DNA from: Phaeodactylum tricornutum CCAP 1055/1
Taxonomy: Eukaryota > Bacillariophyta > Bacillariophyceae > Surirellales > Neidiaceae
Length of the DNA: 64,000 nt
Direction of reading: 5' to 3'
Assembly (NCBI RefSeq): GCF_000150955.2
Contig: NC_011672.1
Location: 868,001-932,000 of the forward strand
Positions 31,215 through 41,109 of this stretch are shown here, piece by piece. The position numbers and the translations under genes are program-made. Below the pieces are notes generated by a model. That model was not told the origin of the DNA. It saw only the letters and a list, made by a program, of their open reading frames with translations, and searched no databases. Positions within the stretch are counted from its first letter, which is position 1. Every line of letters starts with the position of its first letter.

Positions 31215-32735
31215 ATGGCAGTTGTCACGGAAAAGACACCGCTCGTCTCTTCCCTGCATGACAGGAGTTCTAACCAACGAGACTCCAGGCACCACAACGA
31301 GGAGCTATCCGTTACCTTCGCAGTGGCCGAAAACGGAAGAGGCCCATCACCACGACGTGTTCGCGAAGGTGGAGTCGTTCGGCAACTCTCTGATCGCCTA
31401 ATTGTAATAATCGCTCATCACACTGGATCCATTGGGTGGCTGGGGTCCATGTCAATTGCAGTGAATTCTTTGACGGGACCTGCTATGGTAAATCTCCCGG
31501 CAACGTTTGCCCGATCGGGTGTTATACCCACGATCGGGGCACTCGTCTTCGTGTGCTTCCTCTCCTCTTTTTGCTCCATGCATATGTCCAACACCATTTC
31601 AAAAGTTGCGGGGAATCACAACTTCAAAAAGGAAATCGAGTTTAGTGAAGCATTTCGCGCTTTTTGGGGACATCGATGGTTTCTCGTCACTCAAGTAATC
31701 TTCTTTTGCTGCATTACGTGTCTCAATATTAGTTCCATTGTTGACACTGGTGAAGTTGTGGACACTTTTTTTGGACACTGGTGGCCTCGTGGATCAGGTG
31801 CGTTTCAAATTTCAGGCTCTGGAGACACACACTGGATTCGGTGGGACTATTCTATATGCAGTGAAGAGCAGCTACATCAAGGAGAGTGTATCCCTTTCCA
31901 CGACGACCCCGGGACGCTCATAACAGTGGGAAAGGTCGTCACCACGATTATATTTCTCCCGTTAGCATTAATGGATTTGAAGGAAAACGCAGCGTGGCAA
32001 ATTCTCGGCTTTGCGATTCTCATCGTCACAAGTTTGCAGTTTATAATTCAGTTCGGTATGTCGGGCATTGACTTCAACAACGTTTCTCTTTGGGGCAGCG
32101 ATTGGGATGATCTTCTTGGAGTTGTCTTGTTCAACTTCGCGCTTGTTATTGCAATTCCTGCTTGGCTGTACGAACGGGAACCCCATGTTAACGTCCCGAC
32201 GGTCATTCACGGCAGTACCATTCTGAGTACGAGTCTTTACATTTGTATTGGCCTTCTGGGGAATCTAGCTATACCCAATGTGTCACAAAATATGCTGGAA
32301 TCTATGATGTCTGGGATAATGGGAAGGTTTATGCAAATTGGGGCAAGCATCTTTGCGTTTGCAATCATTGGCCTCGGAATTCCTTTGTTCAGCGTGCTGA
32401 CAAGGCTGAATCTGACTGGAAGCGGTCTTTGCTCCCGAAGAACTGGAAACATTCTCGCGGTGTATTTTCCATTCACCGTATCTTTGCTTGTGAATGATGC
32501 TGGCGATGTCACGAAGCTCTTATCTTGGGGAGGAGTCATTTTCACCAGTTTGGTGGCATTCATTCTTCCCTTGCTAGTCGCGTTGCACGTCGTCAAGCAT
32601 TACGACAATCCAGGATCCATCACGGTGTATTTTGGCTTGTTGGAATCCAAGTCAGCACACCTTTGCTCGTTGCGAGTTTTGCTATTTCTTGCGATTACTT
32701 CCGTCACCATTGCAATAGTAGGAAATTTTGTGTGA
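31215..32735 (+). CDS. AAAP-family amino acid/auxin permease (SLC32/36/38-like)
   Basis: This 506-aa polytopic membrane protein has about 11 hydrophobic segments, beginning at roughly residue 85 with SIAVNSLTGPAMVNLPATF, the conserved first helix of the AAAP family (N.. G..ll.lP). Later helices include ALVFVCFLSSFCSMHMSN, VLFNFALVIAIPAWLYERE and IGASIFAFAIIGLGIPLFSV. The family moves amino acids with H+ or Na+ across plasma, vacuolar or endosomal membranes; the substrate cannot be read from sequence. The cytosolic N-terminus (MAVVTEKTPLVSS) carries an ETKTPLV-like acidic leucine motif (EKTPLV) that could direct it to endosomes or vacuole. Single exon; its 3' end is 78 bp from the convergent SPX gene. 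Confidence 0.87.
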   Translation: MAVVTEKTPLVSSLHDRSSNQRDSRHHNEELSVTFAVAENGRGPSPRRVREGGVVRQLSDRLIVIIAHHTGSIGWLGSMSIAVNSLTGPAMVNLPATFARSGVIPTIGALVFVCFLSSFCSMHMSNTISKVAGNHNFKKEIEFSEAFRAFWGHRWFLVTQVIFFCCITCLNISSIVDTGEVVDTFFGHWWPRGSGAFQISGSGDTHWIRWDYSICSEEQLHQGECIPFHDDPGTLITVGKVVTTIIFLPLALMDLKENAAWQILGFAILIVTSLQFIIQFGMSGIDFNNVSLWGSDWDDLLGVVLFNFALVIAIPAWLYEREPHVNVPTVIHGSTILSTSLYICIGLLGNLAIPNVSQNMLESMMSGIMGRFMQIGASIFAFAIIGLGIPLFSVLTRLNLTGSGLCSRRTGNILAVYFPFTVSLLVNDAGDVTKLLSWGGVIFTSLVAFILPLLVALHVVKHYDNPGSITVYFGLLESKSAHLCSLRVLLFLAITSVTIAIVGNFV

Positions 32736-32813
32736 AGGAAGTATTAATGTTACTACTACATAAATTGGCCATTGAAGTATTGTACAGTAAAATTCATTCC
32801 ACTTCTCTTACAA

Positions 32814-34073
32814 TCATGCCGCTGCTTTAGTGAATTTCAGAACATTTCCCTCTTCATCAATTGGCTTTCCATCGTAGCGCGTCTTGGCAAATGCAGCCTT
32901 CGTACGGAGCTCTTCATCTTCACTGTGGTAGATAGTGCGGATCAGCGTAGAGCTGCAGGCTTCCGTACGCGGCACAAAATGAACAGGCATCACCGATTCT
33001 ACCCACTCGCGACCAGGAAAGTTCAACATGTCGTCGCCTCTGGCATAGCAACAAGTACCCATGTCAATATCCTGCTGACTGACCATACTCTTGATGTATA
33101 GAAGCGGATCAGTAGACGGAATCACATAGATCTGGTCAACGAAAGGCTTGGCGTTTGCCATGCGAGTCTCGAGATTGTCAATCGTGTACTTATTCTTCAG
33201 TTTGAAATAGGACTCGTCATCGTGGATACCTGCAACTATGTAATAGCCAAACTCTCGCAGTGACAAGAGTACATTTTGATGTCCACGATGGAAGAGGTCA
33301 AAGCAACCAATAGTGTAGACCTTTCGATCTTCCCAGCCTTCCGGCAAGTCAGGCTTCAGAGCGTTCACTTCGTCAATAAGACTCTCGACTTCGGCTTTAA
33401 GTTCACGGAAAACATCCCCGTCCAGAAACGGGAGGGCCTTACAAAGCTCAGTCAGCTTCACGTCTCGAATCGAAGATCCCGTGCGTTTGTCAAACTTTTT
33501 GAGAATCTTGGAGAACGCTGTTTTGTTAAGGCTTAGGAATTCGATGAGCAGACCAAGCTCGCGACTGAACGTTGCGAGGGACTTTTTAGCGTAGATGAAA
33601 GCCTTGAAGTGTTTAGAAGCACCCATTCGACGGTACTCATCCTTCAAAGACGCCTGTTTGGTACCGAAACTCTGGCGTTTAGTCAACATTTGAAAGCCCG
33701 AAAACTTCGCAGGCCCCTTTTCTGACTGTGAGTCGCATGAAGCACTATCTTCATCTGAAGAAGAAAGAGAACTATCCGACTCCGACAATTGCTCAGTGGG
33801 CGACTCGGGAGGAACAACAGTTTGAGCTTCACGGAGGTCAGCAACGCGCTCTTCTAGAGTCTTCATGTACTGAAGTGCCCAATTCTCCTTGTCTTGATAA
33901 AACTTGGTAATCTTCCGCTGATCATCCTCAAGAATACTAAAGAATTCATTGCCAAAGGGAATAGTTGAGTCATCTCCTCCGACTCTGATACTCTTCTTCA
34001 GAGCTTTGTAATCGACAGAGTAAAATCGCCATTCTTTGAGGGTTTGTTCACGGAGGTTCTTGCCGAACTTCAT
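32814..34073 (-). CDS. SPX domain fused to a cytidylyltransferase-like nucleotidyltransferase
   Basis: The 419-aa protein starts at the ATG at 34073 (MKFGKNLREQTLKEW), the canonical start of an SPX domain; the frame is open 43 codons further upstream without family character. SPX spans about residues 1-220 and includes EDDQRKITKFYQDKENWA and the Lys-rich inositol-pyrophosphate-binding helix KILKKFDKRTGS near 190. An acidic Ser/Asp linker (LSESDSSLSSSDEDS) sits inside SPX as in other eukaryotes. From about residue 250 a cytidylyltransferase-type Rossmann domain follows: YTIGCFDLFHRGHQNVL with the HxGH motif, YARGDDML, and SSTLIRTIY, equivalent to the ISTT motif. Related enzymes make CDP-choline, CDP-ethanolamine or CDP-glycerol. 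The architecture suggests phosphate-status control of a CTP-using lipid step; substrate and regulation are inference. Confidence 0.88.
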   Translation of the reverse strand: MKFGKNLREQTLKEWRFYSVDYKALKKSIRVGGDDSTIPFGNEFFSILEDDQRKITKFYQDKENWALQYMKTLEERVADLREAQTVVPPESPTEQLSESDSSLSSSDEDSASCDSQSEKGPAKFSGFQMLTKRQSFGTKQASLKDEYRRMGASKHFKAFIYAKKSLATFSRELGLLIEFLSLNKTAFSKILKKFDKRTGSSIRDVKLTELCKALPFLDGDVFRELKAEVESLIDEVNALKPDLPEGWEDRKVYTIGCFDLFHRGHQNVLLSLREFGYYIVAGIHDDESYFKLKNKYTIDNLETRMANAKPFVDQIYVIPSTDPLLYIKSMVSQQDIDMGTCCYARGDDMLNFPGREWVESVMPVHFVPRTEACSSTLIRTIYHSEDEELRTKAAFAKTRYDGKPIDEEGNVLKFTKAAA

Positions 34074-35192
34074 ATCAATACTCTCAAAGCTGGTGTTTCT
34101 ACACGAAAATAGAATTTCAAAGAAAACGGTGTAAGTCGAGTACAATAAATTCAAGTGGGGCAGGGCTGGAAGTGAGTAGTAAATTGGGGGGTATCCGCGC
34201 AATCGTGATCCGATGACACATCAACTTCTTATCTTTTCATTGGGTAACGGTGTCGCGCGAAAAAATGAGTGCCGTAAATGAACTGACGAGCCTGGCAAGC
34301 ATGACCCGATGCGAGAAAATGCAATGTACCGAGAAAAAAAGAATTCTGCTAGCCCACAATGGAAAATGCGTTCCGAATCGATAGAAAGTCTCAATGCCAT
34401 TGGACCAAAGGTGAAGCAGCTGTCGGTTTCACTCCAATGTCGAATTCCGAGTACGGGGGAAAGGCGGACGAGCGATGTTTCGTGCTCACTCGTACAAAGC
34501 CAGCGTGGTACAGTTAGTGCGAAAGACTTCCTTCCCGTCCCTTTCATCTCAATGGAGTCTCAGGTTCACGCTGTGCATTCCAAGCGTTAACTTGCCATAT
34601 GCCAACAAGGTCTCTCAATAACTCTCTTGCATCCAGTCCAAGGCATCCAAATGCATACCAGACGACAAACACAAGGAGTTCGGAACCAAACTTCGCTCAC
34701 CTTGTCTCTTAATCTGAAAAATGATCGGTTTCACGCCGAGAAGTTTCGGCCAAAGTAATTCCTTTTCAGGTAGAATTTCTACTACATGAAACGATGGTGG
34801 GTGTAGGCATCGGTACGACTTCGACTGACTACGTAAGAGGAACCAATATCCGGGTTTTTATTGTGTTCTGTTTGTATGCACCACGTGGCGGTATGGGGAT
34901 CATCCGGTACCCGACTGACCCAACCTCTGAAGTGGCAGTGCAAGAAAGTACGACTTTCAAGTTTTGTCGTTCTCGACATTTCATCGCACTTGCAAGGTTT
35001 TTTTGTCCTGTCAAATGGCTTTCGTTATCAGCAGGCATCGGTCGTCGCTGTCAGTCAAGTCAGGTCACCCTGCTCGCAATTCCTGGAACAATATTCCAAT
35101 TTTCAGGAGAGAGAAAGAACTCTTGACCGCAACAATGAGGGCGCAGGAGCGGAGTTTAAACTCGTATAAGTCAAATAATTGAGAGCAGCGCG
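34074..35192. other. Divergent intergenic region (SPX gene and fusion aminotransferase)
   Basis: About 1.1 kb without a supported gene. Several overlapping frames of 60-110 codons on both strands lack family resemblance or codon periodicity that I can see. It should contain both promoters; no known phosphate-response element was assigned. Confidence 0.4.
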
Positions 35193-37089
35193 ATGAAGAA
35201 AATTTCTGTTATTCACTGCTGGTCTGCTCCGCGAAGTCGATCTACGGCGCTAATGTATAGCTTCGAGGCTCGAGGATCTGACTGCGCTGCGCTGGATGAA
35301 CCGCTGTACCGCGAATGTCTGATTCAACGCGGCGATGCGGTTGCCCGGCCATACCGTAACGAACTCATTAACGGCACACCTCCATCTGGGAGCATAACAG
35401 ATCAAGTAGATGTGTGGGTGCGGGAACTTTCTAGCTTGGAGGAGCGCATTCGATTGTGCGCACAGCGTTTGCCTGAAAACGGTGTCGTCTTTTGTAAACA
35501 CATGGCGAAACATTCGTTTCTTTACGACTTTCAGGAGGAATTTTTCGCGGATGACCTGAACATTAAGCTCATTCACAAGCATCTCTTCTTAATTCGCGAT
35601 CCCGTGGCAGTCCTATCGTCTTGGGGAGCGTCGGACTCAGTGCATGGAAGCAGCGCCACTCCTGACGAAGTTGGGATTGTTCCCATGCTCTCCATCTTTT
35701 CGGCTCTCTGCAGCCGTCCCCACAGAATACGCTCTATTGTTTCGTTCCTTGATTCGGACGAACTAGTCAAAGATCCGGAGAGAACTCTGGGATCAGTTTG
35801 CGAAGACCTGGGTATCCCGTACAAAGAATCAATGATGTCGTGGCCAAGCGGTCCTCATGCTTGCGATGGTACGTTTGAGGTCGCCGGTCAAGATTTGATA
35901 GATAAACAAAAAACCATCCGGACTGCCATCTCACTTTGTTAAAATTTTAGGACCCTGGGCTTCCTGGTGGTATAGCGACGTGCATCAATCGACAGGATGG
36001 AAACGGAAAACACCCGACTATGGGGCTAGTCGGTACCGAATTCTGAATCCCGATTTAATGGATGCGCTAAAGGTCTCCTATCCTGCCTACGAGTTCTTGA
36101 GTAAACTTACTAGGGGATATCAAAAGCGGGGTCCCTCAACCAAAACACTGTATGAAGACCCAAGAAACGAGCATTTACTGACTTACATCGGCGCCCCAGG
36201 TCGAGGCAGAATAATTCCGAGATCCATGGCTGGTGTGAGTCCGTGGGATTCATCAGTACAAGGCGGAGACGCTGCATGGGAAGGACTCCGAGTATACCGT
36301 GGAAAAGTGCTTTCGTTGGATAAACACCTTCAGCGTCTTTTTAAATCGTCGAAAGCGCTAGGTTTTGAGAACGTGCACACCAAGGCAGAAGTAGTGGAAG
36401 CCATTTTCCGCACGCTGGCAGCGAACGGTATGCGGGACGGGGCACACATGCGTCTTACATTGACACGAGGTGAAAAGTGTACCAGCAGTATGAATCCAAA
36501 GTTTAATGTATACGGAACGACGTTGATCATTCTAGCCGAATGGAAGCCCACGGAGGGTGCCACGACCTACAACAATACTTCCGGTATTGCGTTGATTTCT
36601 GCGTCTCAACGGCGAAACTCACCTCAGACGGTGGACTCCAAAATCCACCACAACAATTTGATCAACAATATTCTGCCAAAGATTCAAGCAAACTTGGCGG
36701 GATGCGATGATGCAATTATGCTCGATCTCGAGGGTTTTGTATCGGAGACAAACGCTACCAACATTTTCATGGTTGATAATGGAGTGCTGTTGACGCCGCA
36801 TGCTGATCATTGTCTGCCAGGGATCACTCGAGCTACCGTTTTGGAACTGGCGAAAGAAATCAATATACCTACCGAAACTCGTCGGATTTCTCTTGCCGAA
36901 TTCCACGCCGCGGATGAGGTCTTTACTACGGGAACCATGGGCGAACTGACTCCGGTTCGCATGATCGACGGTCGGGTCATTGGTATCGAAGGAAAGCGGG
37001 GTCCGATTACTGCCAAACTACAAAAAGTCTATCAGAGTTTGCCGGAACGTTCTGGTTGGGCTACGGAGATTCCGCCTTTTGAAGCCTAA
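35193..37089 (+). CDS. Sulfotransferase-like P-loop domain fused to class IV (branched-chain type) aminotransferase, two exons
   Basis: Exon 1 is 35193-35868 and exon 2 is 35951-37089; the 82-bp intron reads GTACGT...TTTTAG and splits a Gly codon (HACD-G-PWASWW). The product is about 604 aa. The N-terminal domain opens with the P-loop HCWSAPRSRSTALMYSF and continues with FLIRDPVAVLSSW, the sulfotransferase-like PAPS-site pattern. The C-terminal domain is a PLP fold-type IV aminotransferase: WEGLRVYRGKVLSLDKHLQR, the PLP lysine region DSKIHHNNLINN, GFVSETNATNIFMV and FTTGTMGELTPV. The same architecture occurs in plants as branched-chain-aminotransferase-like proteins (At3g05190/At5g27410 type). 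The reaction is not established; amino transfer to or from a branched-chain or D-amino acid is a guess. No targeting leader is visible. Confidence 0.87.
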
Positions 37090-37152
37090 GTTTTTGGCAA
37101 CGGAATAACTACGAGTATAAAGGATGAATTTATTGCGACAGACGGCGTATTT

Positions 37153-38526
37153 TTATTCGCTATCGCTGTCATCCAGAACAGCCTTGTGTGATATCTTCTT
37201 CGCTTTGACAAGCGGAGAATCCATGTCTTCGTCGTCATCTTCCTCCTCGTCGTCTACAACAATCTCTTCGTCACTTTCCTTTTTCGGCTGTGCGGTTGCT
37301 GCTGCCGTGGAGGCCCCCCGCATGTTGGATCGTTTGCTGAACGTCTGGTCGTACTCATCATCTTCACTGCTGCTGTCGTCATCGTCACCGTATTCCTTCA
37401 ATTCTTCATCCGCATCCCGTATGCGCCGTTTGGTGTCTTTAATATTAAAGGTATCGTAATCGCCGTCCTCTTCTTCCTCCAAATACGACCGCGACATGCG
37501 GGGTCGAGCAGTTCGTCCTCCGGCCTGACTATACCCGGAACGCTTGCGCGCTGACACCTTTTCCAAGTCTTGCTTGACCTTGATACGGTCTTGTTTCGCC
37601 TTTTCGGGATCTTCCTGGGTGACGTATTCGGCAATGCGTGCCTTCTTCATGGTTTTTTGGCGAATGCCCACGGTGAGGGACTTGTGTGCTTCGGATTGGA
37701 GTGAACTCGGCCGAATGGTCATCCGAGTGGCGACCGCACCGACGCATTCCAGAACAGTCCCAGCGGCACGTTCGTTATCGTCAGCCGTCTTGAGGACGGC
37801 CTTTTGTGTCCGGTAGATGAAGCCGTTGAGTCCGGGAAAGCCGTTGGCTGCGGTTTTCAAGGCATCAATTTCGAACGCTTCGTTGCCAATGTGTAGCGTG
37901 TAGGATCCGTCTTCCCACTGCACCAGTCGACTATTCGATTCGCGCAGCAAGCGATCTTGTTCGTCCCGTACGTAGTTTCCGGTATCGTCCTTTCGGTAGC
38001 GCCAGCGCACGAGATTGTAGACGGATTGTCCGAAATCGTCCTCTTCCATGGCGGGATGGTACGTGTCGGGGTCGAAGGCCTGGGTTTGTATGCCCACCAA
38101 ATTGGGTAATTTGGTCATGTGCAAGGCAATATTTTCCGATATTTTGGGTTCTTGCTGCAAGTAGAGTTGGGAGGCCGCAATGCGGGGTCCGGCATCGGTC
38201 GGAGCGTCCTCGTCGTTGTCTCTGGCCTGCGTCCCGGCTTGGTCTGGATCGGTAGTGTTCCGGGTCGGAGTGTTGATTTGGTCTCCCGCAATCGTAGTGG
38301 AAGACAAGCCCACCACGGTGCCTCGATCGTCGAATTCAACGTCCCCTTCGTCATTGTCACTGTCGTCGAGCGCATTGTGGGCGTCGGTGGTGTGGGTCGG
38401 GGTCGACAGCCGGGGGGACGTTGCCCTCTCGGACACGGGCGGGGCCGCCTGGGGCGGATTGGCGTTGTCGGCGACGTCGTCATCGTCGTCCGATGAAGAA
38501 TCCCCAAACAGCTCTTTCGTGGACAT
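37153..38526 (-). CDS. LEO1: LEO1, subunit of the PAF1 transcription-elongation complex
   Basis: This 457-aa nuclear protein has the layout of LEO1: an acidic, Ser/Asp-rich N-terminus (DSSSDDDDDVADNA, DDSDNDEGDVEFDD), a conserved centre and an acidic tail ending KAVLDDSDSE. The Leo1 domain (about residues 125-310) shows LPNLVGIQTQAFDP, VYNLVRWRYRKDDTG, ESNSRLVQWEDGSYTLHIG and RTQKAVLKTADDNER. The basic end of the domain (KTMKKARIAEYVTQEDPEK) is also typical. LEO1 acts with PAF1, CTR9 and CDC73 on RNA polymerase II during elongation and supports histone modification. Its 3' end is only 63 bp from the convergent fusion gene ending at 37089. Single exon. Confidence 0.92.
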   Translation of the reverse strand: MSTKELFGDSSSDDDDDVADNANPPQAAPPVSERATSPRLSTPTHTTDAHNALDDSDNDEGDVEFDDRGTVVGLSSTTIAGDQINTPTRNTTDPDQAGTQARDNDEDAPTDAGPRIAASQLYLQQEPKISENIALHMTKLPNLVGIQTQAFDPDTYHPAMEEDDFGQSVYNLVRWRYRKDDTGNYVRDEQDRLLRESNSRLVQWEDGSYTLHIGNEAFEIDALKTAANGFPGLNGFIYRTQKAVLKTADDNERAAGTVLECVGAVATRMTIRPSSLQSEAHKSLTVGIRQKTMKKARIAEYVTQEDPEKAKQDRIKVKQDLEKVSARKRSGYSQAGGRTARPRMSRSYLEEEEDGDYDTFNIKDTKRRIRDADEELKEYGDDDDSSSEDDEYDQTFSKRSNMRGASTAAATAQPKKESDEEIVVDDEEEDDDEDMDSPLVKAKKISHKAVLDDSDSE

Positions 38527-39211
38527 GATCCCGTTTCTATTACACTACACTGCAACAGACTGGACTAGACTTTCAGTACTCTACACTAGACTGGACTAGA
38601 TTGTGGGGACCAATAGAGTACGGATGTTGTTGATAAGCGACTAGAGTTGTATTGGATGTGGATGAGGGAGGGTTGCCTTACCCCAGACGGCAACGTACCT
38701 TACCCCGACATGGTTGCACCGGAGCGCTCGGGTCGAATCGGTATCCCGTCCCCCCATCCCACGCGGTTCGTCCATCCAACCCGTCGTGGTCGGTCTGTCT
38801 CCGTCCGATGGCCCGGAGGAACTGTAAGTCACTCGGACAGTATCGGGGACATCAAGGGGAACGGAGTAGGATAAAACAGGTAACCTACCCACCATCATTA
38901 CCGTACGGGTTCCACCACGCCGCCAGGTCGCTCAGTCAGAAGGGGGTCCTCGCGGTCCCCACCACGCCATCCTCGCCGCCAATCTTCGCCGATTCCCAAG
39001 TCACCGTCCGTTCACGACCAAACAATATACTTCCGAACCCCCCCACACAACACACTCACATCACTACTGTCAAGTCCCAAAAACCTTCAAGGTACTCTCT
39101 CGGGTTGTCTCTTTTTCCAAGATACCATTGGAATTCGAAACGCACCAAACCATCCATCCACCCAGTCTCTCTCTCCCCCCCCCCCTTTCTGGAAGAAACG
39201 CTCCGAAATCC
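38527..39211. other. Divergent intergenic region (LEO1 and thioredoxin)
   Basis: Short degenerate repeats around ACTAGACTGGACTAGA lie at about 38560-38600. A pyrimidine-rich tract with a C run (CTCTCTCTCCCCCCCCCC, near 39171-39186) precedes the thioredoxin start. No gene is supported. Confidence 0.45.
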
Positions 39212-40219
39212 ATGGCGGTACCCGTGTCGGTACACCGCTGGACGACGCTCGTCGTACTCCAACTCTTACTGACGAGTACCGACACGGCCCACTCCTTCGC
39301 GCCGTCGGTGGTCGCCACGGTCCGGCTCTACACACCACGCTACGGGGCGGGGTCTACCGAAACCGACGAGCGGGCTCCGCCGCCGGCAGCGGCAGTCATG
39401 CGTGTGACCGACATTCGGGACGAACTGAATCGGCGGGGTGTGGTCTTTACGGACTGTTTCGATAAGGAAAGTCTCGTCCAACGATTGAACGAGGCTCGGG
39501 ACGGGACGACGCTCGGTCCAGACCCGCCCCACGAAAACGACAATCCTCACACCGACACTGCCACCCACCAGTCTACCACTGCCGTTACCATTGACCCCAC
39601 TGCTGCCACTGCCAGTGAGCCCGCTACAAACATCAACAACACCACCACCACCACCACCAACGCTACCGTACCCTTACCCCCCGTCGCGACGGGATCCACA
39701 CCAGTGATACCCCAGCGAAACCGCGAGGAAACCTTGACGGAACTACGTTCCATGAGAGTCCGACAATTGCGCGAAGAACTCGCCCATCGGGGACTCCGCT
39801 GGGCCGGTCTCCTGGAAAAGGAAGATCTGGTCCGAGCCGTCTGGAACGCACGCGAGACTGCCGCTACCTTTTCCTCGACGGGATTGATCACGCCCGGAAA
39901 AGTCGCGGCACTCACCGGGCCCCAAATTACGGAAGAAATTGCGCTGGCGTCTTCGCCACTCCTTCTCGACGTTTACGCCACCTGGTGTGGACCGTGTCAA
40001 ATGATGACGCCACAGTTGGAAGCGGCGGCGCACGAATTGGGATCCCGCGTGCGCGTAGCGAAGATGGACAGCGACCAGTATCCACAGGAAGCGTCCAAAC
40101 TCCGGGTGCAAGGCTTGCCCACACTGGCCCTCTTTCGGGATGGCGAGGAAATTGACCGTGTGGAAGGAGCCCTCCTGAAGGATCAGTTACTGCAATGGGT
40201 GCAATCGCACGGGATATGA
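39212..40219 (+). CDS. Plastid-targeted thioredoxin with two SAP-like helical repeats
   Basis: The ATG at 39212 gives a 335-aa protein; the frame is open 28 codons upstream but without signal character. A signal peptide (WTTLVVLQLLLTSTDTAHS) is followed by FAPSVVATVR, a clear ASAFAP-like motif with Phe at about residue 29, indicating plastid import. Two similar helical units lie at about 63-96 (MRVTDIRDELNRRGVVFTDC) and 181-213 (MRVRQLREELAHRGLRWAGL); both end in a KE..LV..L..AR pattern like SAP or the SAP-like C-domain of MANF/ARMET. They are separated by a Thr-rich low-complexity linker. The thioredoxin domain occupies the last 100 residues with the active site ATWCGPCQMM at about 256-265, VAKMDSDQYP and the cis-Pro segment VQGLPTLALF. 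It should reduce or relay disulfides in the plastid; the repeats may bind nucleic acid or protein. Confidence 0.88.
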   Translation: MAVPVSVHRWTTLVVLQLLLTSTDTAHSFAPSVVATVRLYTPRYGAGSTETDERAPPPAAAVMRVTDIRDELNRRGVVFTDCFDKESLVQRLNEARDGTTLGPDPPHENDNPHTDTATHQSTTAVTIDPTAATASEPATNINNTTTTTTNATVPLPPVATGSTPVIPQRNREETLTELRSMRVRQLREELAHRGLRWAGLLEKEDLVRAVWNARETAATFSSTGLITPGKVAALTGPQITEEIALASSPLLLDVYATWCGPCQMMTPQLEAAAHELGSRVRVAKMDSDQYPQEASKLRVQGLPTLALFRDGEEIDRVEGALLKDQLLQWVQSHGI

Positions 40220-40419
40220 ACCACCACCGCTACCGGGTGGCGGTGGTTGTCGGTAAGGCACGCCCCCGTGGCTCGACACGGGACATTCACAGTCAGCGAC
40301 ACATGATTTTGTGAATGAGTCTTTCCATAGAGGACAATGGATCCCGCGCGCGTGAAAAAGTAACATTGAGTCAATTTATGAACCATAACCAATTAGCTAC
40401 CTTTCGTTCTTATCAAAAG

Positions 40420-41109
40420 CTAGTCTTGCACGGAGCCGAACTCTAATTTAGCGCCATAGTATGCGTCAACGGGCAAAATCTTGGCCCCCCCAAAGTAATT
40501 GATGAGCCAAATGTCTGCGATTTCCAACTTGGCAATTATCCAGTGGTGATCCTGTGGCCAGTAATCCATTTGTGGATGCCGCTCAAAGAAGGCCTGTTGA
40601 GCCATCGCGTACTCCTCTGACTCGAACGGGACTTGCTCGAGGGTTCCGGTCAACGTGAGTCTCGCACACACCGGATTCTCCGGATCTCCCAGGTTCGACC
40701 CGGTTATTGAACACGACTTCGATGCCTTTCCGCCACAAACGGACGGAAGCGACGCCTCACTCAATGTCAAAGAAACGCTGGGATTCTCTCGAATATCTTG
40801 GAACGATTGATCCAGATAGGTTCCGTAGAAATACGGCGTGCCGGTAGAATTGCTACACTGCCCATCGACGAAACTGTAGACGTTTCCAAACGGCTTGACT
40901 CCAGGCAGGCGACTGCTTATAGTTGTGAGCACACCCCAGTCCAGCGAGTGTACCATCCAACGTGCCAGTGCCTCTTTTTCCCAGAGGCTTGGACGGTCGG
41001 GTACCTGACACGGGCAATCGGAACCGTTTTCGTCCGCAGCTATCGCAATCGTGTACGTAACGAGAAACACCCAGGCCAAACTGACCCTTACGAAAAGAGA
41101 ATTTGACAT
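40420..41109 (-). CDS. CREG-like secreted protein (split-barrel flavin-reductase fold)
   Basis: This 229-aa protein starts with a signal peptide (VSLAWVFLVTYTIAIAA), followed by a CREG-type domain. Landmarks are ARWMVHSLDWGVLTTIS, PFGNVYSFVDG, YFYGTYLDQSFQDI, NPSVSLTLSEA, CARLTLTGTLEQV, FFERHPQMDYWP and the C-terminal LEIADIWLINYFGGAKILP. Animal CREG proteins are lysosomal or secreted glycoproteins with the FMN-binding split-barrel fold but no bound flavin. An N-glycosylation site is present (CSNSTGT). Length matches CREG1 (about 220 aa). Function in algae is unknown; endolysosomal location is inference. Confidence 0.87.
   Translation of the reverse strand: MSNSLFVRVSLAWVFLVTYTIAIAADENGSDCPCQVPDRPSLWEKEALARWMVHSLDWGVLTTISSRLPGVKPFGNVYSFVDGQCSNSTGTPYFYGTYLDQSFQDIRENPSVSLTLSEASLPSVCGGKASKSCSITGSNLGDPENPVCARLTLTGTLEQVPFESEEYAMAQQAFFERHPQMDYWPQDHHWIIAKLEIADIWLINYFGGAKILPVDAYYGAKLEFGSVQD

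Noticed and set aside
34309-35182. Cluster of small frames between SPX and the fusion gene
   Set aside because: Overlapping frames on both strands, none with a domain; treated as promoter region.
37124-37459. Ser-rich plus-strand frame (SSSSSSSSSTT)
   Set aside because: Antisense of the acidic tail of LEO1, whose Asp/Glu codons read as Ser on the other strand.
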